This document shows positions 1-10,852 of a DNA stretch of 30,511 nucleotides, piece by piece. This DNA comes from Chara braunii (taxonomy: Eukaryota > Streptophyta > Charophyceae > Charales > Characeae): NCBI GenBank assembly GCA_003427395.1, contig BFEA01000278.1, forward strand, positions 1,344,917 through 1,375,427, written 5' to 3'. Below the pieces are notes generated by a model. It worked only from the letters and a program-made list of their open reading frames with translations. It had not been told where the DNA came from and did not search any database. Made by a program: the position numbers and the translations under genes. Numbering within the stretch: the first letter of the stretch is position 1; each line of letters begins with the position of its first letter.

Positions 1-2232
1 TCTGTTTGATCTTCCCCCTATGTGCATGTGCTTTCCATCTAGTCTAGCATCTCTTGTCTTGTTCGTACTTGGTATAATGTTCCGGTTGATCTTCCGTTCA
101 TATGCAAGTGTTTTCCATCTAGTATAGCATCTCTTGTCTTTTTCATACTTAGTGTAATGTTCCGATTGATTTTCCCCCTATGTGCATGTGCTTTCTATCT
201 AGTCTAGCATCTCTTGTCTTGTTCATACTTGGTGTAATGTTCCGGATGATCTTTCCTTCGTATGCAAGTGTTTTCCATCTAGTCTAATCACTCATTGTCA
301 TGTTCATACTTAGTGTGATGTTCCGGTTGATCTTTCCTTCATATGTAAGTACTTTCCATCTAGTCTAGCAACTCTTTGTCTTGCTCATACTTAGTGTGAT
401 GTTCCGGATGATCTTCTCTTCACATGCATGTACTTTTCATTAGTCTAATCACTCATTGTCATGATCGTAGTTGGTATAATATTCCGGTTGATCTTCCCCC
501 TATGTGCATGTGCTTCCCATCTAGTCTAGCATCTCTTGTCTTGTTCATACTTGGTATGATGTTCCGGTTGAACTCTTCTTCATTGTGCATGTGCTTTCCA
601 CTAGTCTAGTCTCATTGTCAAGTTCATGTGCCGGATCTTTGCTTCTTTGATACCTTCTTCTTTGTTCATGTGTTTCTACTAGTCTGGTTTCACATTGTCA
701 AGTTCATGTTCCGGATCGTTACTTTGTTGAACTCTTCTCCTTTGTGCATGTGCTTCCACTAGTCTGGTCTCACATTGTCAAGTTCATGTTCAGGATCTTT
801 ACTTTGTTGAACTCTTCTCCATTGTGCATGTGCTTTCCACTAGTCTGATCTCGTTGTCAAGTTCATATTCTGGATCTTTACTTTGTTGAACTTTTCCTTA
901 TTGTGTATGTGTTTTTGCACTAGTTTAGTCTTCATTGTCAAGTTCATGTTTCAGGATCTTTAATTTGTTGAACTCTTCTTCTTTGTGCATGTGTCTTCCA
1001 CTAGGATAGTCTCTTGTTGTCAAGTTATATTCCGGATCTTTACTTTGTTTAACTCTTCTTCATTGTGCATGTGTTTTTCCACTAGTCTAGTGTCATTGTC
1101 AAGTTCATGTGTCGGATCTTTGTTTCTTTGATACCTTCTCCTTTGTGCATGTGCTTCCACTAGTCTAGTCTCACATTGTCAAGTTCATATTCCGGATTTT
1201 GACTTTGTTGAACTCTTTTCCATTGTGCATGTGCTTTCCACTAGTCTAGTCTTGTTGTCAAGTTCATATTCCGGATCTTTACTTTGTTGAACTCTTCTCC
1301 ATTGTGTATGTGTTTTTCCACTAGTTTAGTTTTCATTGTGAAGTTCATGTTTCCGGATCTTTACTTTGTTGCACTCTTCTCCTTTGTGCATGTACCTTTC
1401 ACTAGGCTAGTCTCTCGTTGTCAAGTTCATATTCCGGATCTTCACTTTATTGAACTCTTCTCCATTGTACATGTGTTTTTCCACTAGTTTAGTCTCATTG
1501 TCAAGTTCATGTTCCGGATCTTCACTTTGTTGAACTCTTCTCCATTGTGCGTGTGCTTTTCCACTAGATTCGTCTTCATTGTCAAATTCATGTTTACGGA
1601 TCTTTACTTTGTTGAACTCTTCTCCTTTGTGCATGTGCCTTCAACTAGGCTAGTCTCTCGTTGTCAAGTTCATATTCCGGATCTTTACTTAGTTGAACTC
1701 TTCTCCATTGTGCATATGTTTTTCCACTAGTCTAGTCTCATTGTCAAATTCATGTTCCGGATCTTTACTTTGTTGAACTCTTCTCCACTGTGCATGTGCT
1801 TTCTACTGGTTTAGTCTCATTGTCAAGTTCATGTTCCGGATCTTTACTTTGTTAAACCCTTCTCCATTGTGCATGTGCTTTCCACTAGTCTAGTCTCATT
1901 GTCAAGTTCATGTTCCGGATCTTTACTTTGTTGAACTCTCCTCCATTGTGCATGTGCTTTCCACTAGTCTAAGTCTCATTGTCAAGTTCATGTTTCGGAT
2001 TTTTACCTTGTTGACGTCTATTCATTGTGCATGTGTTTTCCTCTAGTTTAGTCTTCCTTGTCAAGTTCATGTTTCCGGATCGTTACTTCGTTGAACTCTT
2101 CTTCTTTGTGCATGTGCCTTCCACTACGCTAGTCTCTCATTGTCAAGTTCATACTCCTGATCTTGTTTTGATGATCTCATTCCCTATGAAATATTTGTTT
2201 TACATTGGTCTACCCTCTCCTTGTCAAGTTAT
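1..2232. repeat. Minisatellite, about 80-bp unit, about 28 copies
   Basis: The landmark word TGTGCATGTG or a variant recurs near 21, 101, 181, 260, 341, 421, 501, 577, 742, 822 and onward to 2108, at 77-82 bp spacing. Each unit also carries CTAGTCTAG-type, TTGTCAAGTTCATG-type and TTCCGGATC-type words. Copies up to about 580 (with AGCATCTCTTGTCTTGTTC) differ from later copies (with TTTGTTGAACTCTTCTCC), so there are two subfamilies. The array runs off the left edge of the window. Short ORFs across it are by-products of the repeat. Confidence 0.95.
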
Positions 2233-2249
2233 TCCAAGATATACGTATT

Positions 2250-2313
2250 CAATCTCTCTCGCTCTTTTTCTCTCTCGTTCTCGCTCTTGCTCTCTCTCTC
2301 TCTCTTTTTTTTT

Positions 2314-2372
<59 letters not shown>

Positions 2373-2390
2373 TCCCCACTGTCTCTCCTT
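2250..2390. repeat. (CT)n microsatellite with an internal T run
   Basis: Pyrimidine-only tract dominated by CT dinucleotides and interrupted by about 14 T residues near 2308-2322. It sits between the 80-bp minisatellite and dispersed repeat copy A. Copy B at 26.6-27.7 kb has an equivalent GA/CT tract at the same end, so the tract may belong to that repeat family. Confidence 0.95.
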
Positions 2391-2420
2391 TCGCCGTGCC
2401 CCCTCTCCCCCTCCCCCTCA

Positions 2421-3510
2421 CTTGGCATATGACTAACCCCTTCTCCCCTCACTTGGAAACATTGCCAGGGTACAGACGGTAAACGAAATCAGACTTCACT
2501 TGGTGGAGAAAGAGGGCAAGGGGAGGATAGCCGGTCCCTTGTGCCACCAAGGAGGCAAAAGAGAAAGAACATTCGAAAAAGTGGGAGAAAGGCGGGATCC
2601 GGAAAGAAGCATAAGTTAAGAAAGAGGTCAGTTTGACTTAACCATTTCCCCGACTGCATGACTATAAGAAGAGAATGGGCTGATTGAGCATCAAGAGGGA
2701 ACAAAGAGCAGCCAAACAATTTGAAAAGATAGGCGTGTAGGAAGGGCTATGTGTTGACCCCCAACGGGGGATTGTATGGATCTTCTTGCTTGTGTAGGAT
2801 TGTGCAGGTGAGTAATGGCTAGAAATGCCGTAAGCGGGATAGGGGCGAGAGGAACTGAGCATCAAGAGGAAAAGGAAAGGGGACGAAGGGGCTATGGGAC
2901 CCTTGACATAGGACCAACCCATGAGAGTGACTTTTGCGCTTGAGACTTGGGAGTGTGATTGAGAGTGCAATCTTACAAAGGAAATTGTGATGTTATGCGT
3001 GCATGCACATGAGGGCCCCGAAAAGACTAAGGGACCCACTTCAATAGGGAAAACAGCAAATTGAGAGACTTGATGGATGCATAGAGGCAAGGGGAAGGAC
3101 GGCTCCGCCACACCCCAATGACGCCAAATAGCCACATTACTTAGGGAAATGGTGCGTGGCCTAAGGATGACGCTTAGCCTACGCACAAGAGAAGATAAAC
3201 TCTCAAAGAATCCTTAGACTGTCTGCGTATTGGAAGGAGCAATTGCATGAGAACACAACAAAGAAGCAAAAAAAATCAGCGTTGCGGAACGACCAGCGAG
3301 TCTGCCACCCGACGTGAGGGCTGAGCTACATCCCCAATGTCAAAGCTCTCTCGCGCGATGGCTCACCCCCATCCATCTCAAAGCACTAGGTGGGGGTGAC
3401 CTTGGGACGAATGGTCCGCGCCCTGAGCATGAGTGTGGGTGGGCCGAGCCAACTGGGACCCGTAGGGAGGTCGACTAAGGCTCGAAAGTCTACCGGGGTT
3501 TGGCCCTACA
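2421..3510 (+). repeat. Dispersed repeat, copy A (candidate LTR)
   Basis: About 1.09 kb that aligns by eye along its whole length with the reverse complement of 26622-27660. Shared blocks include TCACTTGGTGGAGAAAGAGG near 2496, CCGGTCCCTTGTGCCACCAA near 2531, GACTGCATGACTA near 2653, the segment around 3070-3180 and CGCCCTGAGCATGAG near 3419. Similarity ends at CCCTACA. A 9-bp stem (3363-3371 with 3391-3399) is kept in both copies. The final CA, followed by AAAA and a TGG-initial sequence, fits the 3' edge of an LTR with its primer site. The left edge is blurred by the CT tract. No protein in it is recognised; the antisense ORFs inside are unlikely to be real. Confidence 0.8.
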
Positions 3511-3514
3511 AAAA

Positions 3515-3530
3515 TGGTGGAGGCGACGGG
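3515..3530 (+). other. Candidate retroelement primer-binding site
   Basis: TGGTGGAGGCGACGGG starts four bases after the CTACA end of copy A. It has the TGG start expected of a site pairing with the CCA tail of a tRNA. I could not assign the tRNA. Copy B lacks TGGTGG here but resumes a short match at ACGGGCATG, so the site may be coincidental. Confidence 0.3.
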
Positions 3531-5204
3531 CATGGTGTTAAATTGACCCTTGCGATTCCGATGGGGGCGCCCGACGCATTGACGTGTACAACCCAAGATA
3601 AGAAAAATGGACTTGTGTTTGGTTTTTCCCTTGTGAGAAATCAGATTTGAGGGTGGCTGTGCGCATGGCATGGCTAGACCTGGAGGTATAACATGCATGC
3701 TATGCACCTGATCATCCGTTCCTTTGAGGAATGGCTCTAACCCTCCTTCGTCAGTGCTGGTGTTCGCCAGTCCAGGGAAGCCTTGGGCAAGTCGCAGGTC
3801 GACCCTTCCTCTTCGTATGAAAGAAGGGCTCCGGTTACCTGGCAGGCGGTTGGTGCTTGGCTTAGCCCAGGTTCCAATGAAAATCCCATAGTAGAGTGAT
3901 CCGATCGAATGGGTGTTTTCCCCTTCTTCTTTTGAGCTCAGCGGGCTCATGCACTTTGCACCTTTTTAATGATTGAAGGAACCAATATGAACACAACGGG
4001 TCATTAAGAAAGAACAATCCTGCCCTATGAAAGGACAGACAAGTGAAGAGAAGGGAAATGAAGGGAGTTGCTAGACTCCAAGGAAAACTAGCTCACCCTT
4101 GAAGATTCCCACAAGAAGGAACCAATCACTATGTATGAAAATAGGGGGGAGTGACACTCATTGTCCTGAGAGAAAATCTGTGAGTTATGGGTACGAAGCG
4201 CTGGGTGCACCAAGGGAATGACACTTGTACTATGTGTGTCTCACTTGGGACTTGTGTTTGCATGATGGGATTCGAGCGTCCTGCCTTTCGGAAGGAAAGG
4301 ATTGGTCTGCACCGGCCAGTGCGGGTTGCGAAACGTCGTTCTCTTTTGTAGGTTGTCGTGTGTTCGTATGTGAAGGTCAGGCCACCGAGCTGTTGGACGG
4401 AAGTTTGTCACGTCGGTTGATTAGTAGCATTCTCGTTCGAGCGGTGACGGGTTTTGACTCGATGATCTGCTGGACGGGGTGTGAAATCTCCTCAGGTGGG
4501 GCTTAGCCTGTTGGCTGGCGGAGGGAGTATCACTGCATGCGGACAAAGACGGAGCCTCAGAGGCGATTAGTAGCCTCTCGTAGCATGGTTTTGGGAAAGG
4601 CTGATTCTTGTCGGACCGATGGAAGTGAATGCCTGGATGACTGACTTTGTCCCTGTATTTAGGCACTCGAGGTAACCCTCGGTGTCGGTATGGATGTGCA
4701 AAGCGGCAAGACGGGATGGGGTATTCTGGGTAAGGAGGAAAGGACGAATGTCGCGCTCGCGACTGTTGAGCTGCGCTTTAGGTATGAGATAAAACTCTAC
4801 CGATAGTACCAGCGGAGAGACCACATTGGGGATGGCCGGTGAGGAGATGACCGGCCCGTATGTGAGGTTGTCTGATTTTTTTTATGTGTTTCCCCCCCCC
4901 GTAAAGATTGATTGAGCTTGGATTGTTGGACGAACACTCTTCTAAGTCTATTCCCCCTCCCTTCTAAGTCCACACGAGTGAGAGATGATCGGGTCAATTG
5001 GAATAAAACCAAGAAAAAGAATGTGGGCAAATGGATGGTCGGCCGAGGGAATTATGGGAAGGAGGTACTTAGGAATGGGGAGGTAAAGTAGGGAGACCTT
5101 GATGAGGGATCTGAAATAATTCTCATCTGGGACGAGGGTTGACCTGACCAAAAGGATCGGTTGGTGCCATTTTATGAAAACAGGGGTCGGGTGCTGAAAA
5201 CAAG
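3531..5204. other. No gene recognised
   Basis: Only short, unconvincing ORFs on both strands. A hairpin CCGTTCC-TTTGA-GGAATGG lies at about 3717-3735. A T run and a C run occur around 4877-4901. If copy A is a 5' LTR, this would be leader sequence upstream of the paralogous ORFs. Confidence 0.5.
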
Positions 5205-6041
5205 ATGGCGCGATGGTTGCCTTCCCCGATCTATACTAGCGGCCCGGAAATGCCAGTAGATGTAAAGGATGGGGTATTGGTCGTCCTCCCGAAAAATGGA
5301 ACGTGGACGGACCTTGAACCAGCGTATCAAACGGTAATGCTGGAAGAAGAGGATGCTTTCCTTCGGATAGAAACAATATGGACTAATGTCAGCCTGACGA
5401 GGTTGTCACCTAGTTTAATGGATTTAGAATTCCGAGGGACAGTGGAAGCCCGGGGGTGGGTCTTCTTGTCGCAAGATGGGGAGAAAGCTATGATCATAGA
5501 GTTGGCACTCGGGAATACGCCGGATGAGTTGTTTAGGAAGGTAGAAGCAGAGGTTGTGTGGGCTGCATGTCAACGGAGGCAAATGGAAATGGAAAAGGTA
5601 GACGTACGGGTGAAACTTGGGGATAGAGGAAGCATGAGGCGACCCGTAAGAACCATGCGATGTGTGTTGCCCTCCTTCCTAGTGGATGCGGTTTTCGGAA
5701 CCCGGAGCAGGCTAGTACGGATATGCTAGTCCATGACGAACCTCGGGCTCTACCAATGCGGTAGGCAAAAAATATATATATTATCAGTAGAGATGGGGCC
5801 GTTCGAGGGGAACTGGGCGGAGGAGCTGACCGAGATACTAAAGTGCCTTAGCATAGACAAGCTCTTTGTCCCTAGCGTTGTGCATTGGGGGATAGTCTAC
5901 AGGAATGTGGCAATAGGGGAGACGTTTCTAGATGGGGTAACAGAGTTGGTATACGACGAGGAGGACGACTTCAGTGATGAAGACGAAGATGAAGAGATAG
6001 AGGACTGGGACTTCCGAGAGGGGTGGGGAAGCTTAACTTAG
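5205..6041 (+). pseudogene. Tandem paralog unit 1, unknown family
   Basis: One + frame of about 278 codons, open except for a TAG at 5727-5729. I recognise no known domain. It starts MARWLPSPIY, has a central GTVEARGWVFLSQDG motif, then LPSFLVDAVFG, then MGPFEGNWAEEL, and ends in a strongly acidic tail (EEDDFSDEDEDEEIEDW). All three central motifs recur in order in the units at 6081-6835, 7139-7930 and 8127-8853, which supports real coding ancestry. No signal peptide or membrane span is apparent. It is the best preserved unit. Only 39 bp, open in the same frame, separate it from unit 2. The premature TAG is one transition from CAG. It could be a host gene family or an accessory ORF of the retroelement downstream. 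Confidence 0.75.
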
Positions 6042-6080
6042 GAAGGACGGGTGGTCTGGTATTGTGCAAGAAAGGAAAAA

Positions 6081-6835
6081 ATGACTAGAGAAGAAAGGAT
6101 GATGGAATACCCCTTCAAAGGCTGGGAACCACAAAGACTCAGAGGAGGAATAAAAATGCCTATACCAACAGGGAAAGAATGGAGAGGGACCACGTGCGAC
6201 TGGATTGGGTTTGAGGTTGCCCGGAACTTGTCATATGTATGGATAGAGCGGATTTGGAACACGATAAGGGAAGAGGAAGGTTGAGACGATATAGCAGAAG
6301 GCAAGGTAGAGTCAGTTGGAACGATTGTCCTTTCCGAGGATGGATGGCACCTGTTTGCACCATATTAGCAATGGGACAGGACCCGATGTGGCTTCTAGGG
6401 GATGCAGAGGCCCGAACCCGAAAGGAAGGCAAGTTGTTCGCCAACGAGGGATGGGACGAAGTTAGTAGCAGAGTTGTGATGGGAGGATTGAAGGAACTCA
6501 AGCCTCCAAGTCTACGGATAACGGCTTGGGTACCGGAATTCATAACCGAGTGGTTTGGGGGGTTTTAGCATATTTTAGAAGTAGCCGACTCCATGAGAAA
6601 GGTGTATATAGAGTGTACCTGACTGACTGAGGCGTTCTATAGGCTCTCATTGAAATATAGGCCCTTCTACGGAGATAAAGCCGAGAAAGTCGTCATCGTC
6701 CTAAGAATAGGCAGGTATGACCGCCTAGAGGTAGAGGCGGAGTCTTGGGACACCATAGTTAGCCGGGAGGCGGCGGCAGCACCCTCCTACGTAGACGACG
6801 TCTTTAAACTATTTGAGGTACTGTGGTTCGACTGA
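6081..6835 (+). pseudogene. Tandem paralog unit 2, frameshifted
   Basis: Starts MTREERMMEYPF in the same frame as unit 1 and reads to a TGA at 6282-6284, then on through GKVESVGTIVLSEDG. A frameshift near 6340-6356 moves the coding trace to another frame (ILAMGQDP...), which holds VPEFITEWFGG and, after stops at 6566-6568 and 6620-6622, YRPFYGDKAEKV. Segment order matches units 1, 3 and 4. The early segment CDWIGFEVARNLSYVWIERIW corresponds in position to unit 1 residues about 45-65 and to DWVGVELVEDTVYLVVELEW in unit 3. Not functional as it stands. Function unknown; about 250 codons if stops and the frameshift are ignored. Confidence 0.7.
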
Positions 6836-7138
6836 ATGAGGCCAAGGGATCGAAACGAGAAGGCCTGAGTATGGAGGGTGCTTGTGAAGTGAGGTGTAAC
6901 ATAAGAAAGAGAGTGTGTACATTAGGTCGTAGATGGTGCATAAGGATCGAAACAAGGGGAAAGTGACAACAACTGGAAAATCGGGGGAGGGATAGAATTG
7001 TATGTGTATGAGTCGTGGATAGCAGCAAGAACCAGTGTACGATAAGTAGGGAGGGCTGAAAGACTAAAACACGAAAGGCATGGAATCTCGGTGGGTGCAG
7101 CAATCGGACTAAGAAAGACGGAAAGGAGACACTGCGAG
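6836..7138. other. Spacer between paralog units 2 and 3
   Basis: About 300 bp with stops in the flanking frame (several between 6836 and 6960). I see no conserved element or gene in it. Confidence 0.5.
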
Positions 7139-7930
7139 ATGGCCCGACGAATGACGTTCTGGGAGGATAGACCTCGTGGGACCCTGCCTCCAAGAAATTT
7201 AGAGGTCATGGTTGAAATAAGCCTGCCGGCAAGAAGTACGGTAGGCAATCCGGTAATGGACTGGGTAGGGGTAGAGTTGGTGGAAGATACGGTGTACCTA
7301 GTAGTGGAGCTGGAATGGCGTGCGAGAGGGGAGTTCAGGGGTGTAGACTTTAACCTCCCAGGGAGTGTACATGCAACGGGATCCTTACACCTGTCGGAAG
7401 AGGGATAGCGGACCTTTGGGATTGCTTTGGCTTCCGGGGGTGACCCCGTGCGAATGTTCGAAGGGGCATGGTAAATAACCTGGCGGGAGGGGTTTGAGTT
7501 TGCAGACCCGGAACGAGATGACGTAACGGCGGAGGTAAAAGTCGCCGCGGCGGGGGTTTTTGAACTGCCAAATGAGGTCGTACAGACGAGTCTACCACCC
7601 TTCCTGCTAAGACAAATGGGAGGCATAGAACGAGTGGAGCAGGCGGTGACTGCCGTAACTAGGCTAAATTTTGACGAAGCATTAATGTATCGAGAATACT
7701 ATCGGGCCTTTATAAGGATGGGGCCTTTCGGGGACGAACAAGGGCGCGAGGTGCTATGCATTCTACGAACTGCGGTAAATACTAGGCCAAGAGTCCTACA
7801 AATAAGCGATGAGACCATGTGGAGAGTCGTCCGGCGAGAGGTAGGTCGGGACGCGACCTGCATAGATGATCTCTACCGGCTGTACGGACAGCAAGAGGAG
7901 GCTACTGCTCCCGGGGGTATAGAGGGATAG
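7139..7930 (+). pseudogene. Tandem paralog unit 3, two in-frame stops
   Basis: A single + frame of about 263 codons from MARRMTFWEDRP to GGIEG, broken by TAG 7406-7408 and TAA 7472-7474. A possible earlier ATG in the same frame is at 7091; I prefer 7139 because it aligns with the MARW start of unit 1. Shared motifs in order are DWVGVELVEDTVYLVVELEW, GSVHATGSLHLSEEG, LPPFLLRQMGG and MGPFGDEQGREVL, ending near CIDDLYRLYG. The part after the second stop is open for over 150 codons. No known domain is recognised. The long antisense ORF at 6922-7626 is a shadow. Confidence 0.72.
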
Positions 7931-8126
7931 TTGGGACTAGAAAAAAGAAACGAAAAAGCGAAGGGCAAGGGAGACAGTAGGTGGGCGGATTCTGAAGATT
8001 GGTTGTAACCCTTTCTATGTGGACAATGCAGGGAATCACCAAGGTAACAATGACAGCAAGACGTGAGCGAGTGGAACGCCAGCCCCGTGTGCGAATGGAA
8101 CGCCAGCCCTGATACCCCGGACCGCC

Positions 8127-8853
8127 ATGGAACAACGGTGGACGATAGGAAGTATCCCTCCCGTCGAGTTCTACCTATCAAGGGTTCGACACAGAATGGC
8201 GGACCGTGACTTTGGGAAGGGATGCCGCCTTCATGTTAGTAGAATGTCGGTGGACAAGAATGAGATTCCACCGAGGACCCGAAGACGATATGTTCTCCAA
8301 TCTGGAAGTTACCGGAACCATGTATCTGTCTGAGATCGGCTGACACTCGTTGGGGGTAGAGATAGCACAAGGTCACGAGCTGGCACCGGTTTTTCAAAGG
8401 GCCGCCCGGACGTTGACCCGGATAGGATATTCGGTCAGGGGAAGAAGGAACGTGGGCTTACTTACCCGGATGAAAATGGGAGGTTAGAGGGAGTTCAGAG
8501 CACCGACCACACCGCTGAGATGCCGAGTGCCCCGTTTTATGATAGACCTCGTCTTCGGAAGCCTCGCAAGGGCGCCGGAGCTGGCAGACTCAGCGATAGT
8601 CTGGGCAGGCCACTTTCCCTCCCCTACCATTGGGATGTTCTACGATGTCGCTGTGGAGCATGGGCCGTTCTGGGGAAACAAGGCCCAGTAATTACTAGAA
8701 GTCATCCACATCCTGATGTTTTGTGCGCCCCGGCTAGGCTGGACAGGGTGCGAATGCATAATCCAAAGGGAAATCGAGATAGGGGAGAATTATCTAACGG
8801 GGGTGGCTCAACTATTCGAAGAGCCTACCGAGCCAGAAGAGCCGCGAGGGTGA
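8127..8853 (+). pseudogene. Tandem paralog unit 4, decayed
   Basis: An ATG at 8127 is in a different frame from the main coding trace, so there is probably a frameshift in the first 60 bp. From about 8185 the frame beginning FDTEWRTVTLGRDAAF runs to a TGA at 8851-8853 with stops at 8341-8343, 8485-8487 and 8689-8691. Motifs in order: LEVTGTMYLSEIG, VPRFMIDLVFG, HGPFWGNKAQ, then IEIGENYLTGVAQLFEE, which matches VAIGETFLDGVTELVYDEE near the end of unit 1. Units 1 and 4 look the most alike in their C-terminal parts. Function unknown. Confidence 0.68.
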
Positions 8854-9396
8854 GAGCGGGATTAGCATCCGCAGGCGGGTCAATAGGGCAGATCGAGTAT
8901 AGTTCGCTGCGTATGGAAGTTTGCTGATGGAAATAGGAAAGGGGACTCGGACCTGGATGGCTAAAACCCACTAGAAAAACAAAGAAGGGGGGGGGGCAGA
9001 CTCCTAATGATTGACCATAACCCTGAAGGTCAAAAACGGGAAACGCTGCTCGGGAAGACTTCCCCTAGCAGGATGCTTAACCCGGACTCCCTCGCGTCGG
9101 CCGACGGGACAAGGGCACTACAAACGAGCTTGTGATAAAGGAAGCTCAGTCACGTTCATAGCTCGGTTGGGCAGCAGGGCCAGCCGTGGCTCCTCCTTAA
9201 GGAAGGGCAATCCGAAAATGGGGATAGGAAAGGAGGCTATAAAGGTAAGCCAACAGAGCTGGGAGCCTAGGGAACCTAAAAACCTCGCATTGCGTGTGTC
9301 ATGGGAATTCTTTGGCTTATGCAGAACTAGGCAAAATGGCAACGGAGGAGGAGACAGATAACCGTAAGAGTGAAGGAGAACCAGGCTTAGAAGGCA
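8854..9396 (+). other. Region between paralog array and gag
   Basis: Contains a G run at about 8988-8997. An open stretch at 9011-9361 has no recognisable domain. In another frame an ATG at 9336 begins MATEEETDNRKSEGE, a plausible Gag N-terminus that would need a frameshift to join the frame used from about 9418. Confidence 0.4.
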
Positions 9397-10811
9397 GTGT
9401 CGCGCAAAGAAGGGAGGCAGAAGGACAGAGAATCGATAAATCCGGATGGTACCAAAGAGAACCGGAAGGAAATCTCCACAGGAGAAAGCTTGGGGAAAGT
9501 CGGGGCAAGCAGGCAAGGGACCCAGGGGACCAAGGAAGGCAGAAATAAGGATAGGACAAGCCCCAGAAACTCAGAAGGAGCCATGCCCAAGAAAGTAAGG
9601 GTCATGGACACGAGGCGCAAACTAGCCGAGATGGACAAGAGGACCGCGGAATACAAGGCAAGACTGATTGAGGAAATGATGACTGGGAACGAAGAAGGTC
9701 CTCTGCAGGAGAAACCCCGGGACGAACGGAAAGTCAGCCAAGGTGGGACTGGACAAGGGGATAAAGGTAGTGACCGTGAGGGAAAGCCGAGCAAGAGAAG
9801 GAAAGAGAGAGAGAACTCTTCGGGGATGGAAGCAGAAAAGGCTACGACTCCGCCAGCCATGGACAGTAGGGCTAGCCGTCTGCCGATCACGCCAGCAGTA
9901 GCGCGAGGATGCGAAGGACTTTGGAGCCTTAGGGAAAGAGTGTTGGGATGGTTTGACCCGGAAGGAACTATGAAAACCAGGGAGGGACAGAAGGCCGACA
10001 ATGAAAGTCCGGATAACAGTGTCGCAGGCGAGGCCAGCAGCTCCGAGGGCGGCCTTAAGAAGATAGTGTCGTCCCTCGCGCGAGCACTAAACAAAAATCA
10101 AGGCTATCTGGCAGACGCCAAGAAAAAGCTGACTTTCGATGGAGCAAACATCACGGAGTTCCTGATCGACTACGAGAACCTAGCTACGTTACTAAAGTGG
10201 ATCGAGGAGGAAAAGATGGACCATCTANGACAGCATGTGTCGTTAAGCCTAGGACGGGACATAATGGCCATTGTAGCCGCAAGCCGGTCTTGGAAGGAGA
10301 CCCAAAATGTGATAATGAGGAAGTACCTAGCGACAGAGAAAATGGCAACGGAGGCCGACCTAGCGGCAGTTCAAGGGAAGAATTTTGCAACGTACAATGA
10401 TTTCATCCGGGAATTTACTCTAGTAGCACTAAGGATCCCCGGGGTCACGGACCAGATAATGAGCAAATATTTCTTAGGCAGTTTTCCGAGTTCGACAAAG
10501 ATAAGTTCCTGTCAGCCTACCAACAGACGAGCAAGTTCGTAAACACGCGGGATGTTGATTTTAGCACTATAACGGATCTGGCTGAGAAAACGGTAGTAAC
10601 TGAGACGTTGGCCTTGCTCAAAAAAGGAGAGATCATAGATATGACCGGTAGGACGAGCGACAAGGTAAAGAAGGGGATTGAAAGTCTACATGAACGGGTG
10701 CACGGGGTCGACAATAAGATTGAAAGGATAGAAGGCGCGCTACTGGTAATGCAAGCGCAAGTATCCCGACCTGCCCTCCCTCCCCAGGAAGCTGTGGTCC
10801 GCAAGGTGTAG
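9397..10811 (+). pseudogene. gag: Ty3/gypsy-type Gag (outer element), frameshifted
   Basis: Coding trace in one frame to about 10470, then in another to 10811. The N-terminal ~230 residues are charged and low in complexity (first clear in-frame ATG at 9583, MPKKVRVMDTRRKLAEMD). A folded core follows, about 10117-10480: KKLTFDGANITEFLIDYEN, a segment with one ambiguous base at 10228, SWKETQNVIMRKYLA and the region through FIREFTLVALRIPGV, which resembles the capsid-like region of plant and algal gypsy Gags. After the frameshift (near 10470-10480) comes DKDKFLSAYQQTSKFV, then a helical segment (KKGIESLHERVHGVDNKIERIEGAL) that looks like a coiled coil. The role would be virus-like particle assembly. 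The true start is uncertain (9336-9583). Dead copy. Confidence 0.8.
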
Positions 10812-10852
10812 CAAACCAGTGATTCAAACGGAGAGATCCTGCTAACAAGCAA

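Noticed and set aside
2662-3186. 174-aa minus-strand ORF in copy A
   Set aside because: It lies within a dispersed repeat; the inverted copy B has indels that are not multiples of three here, so there is no coding conservation.
3378-3950. 190-aa minus-strand ORF
   Set aside because: It spans the repeat boundary and has no recognisable domain or family; likely chance in GC-rich DNA.
6922-7626. 234-aa minus-strand ORF
   Set aside because: Antisense shadow of paralog unit 3, whose + frame shares motifs with three other units.
9387-10094. 235-aa minus-strand ORF rich in Leu and Ser
   Set aside because: Antisense shadow of the charged N-terminal part of Gag.
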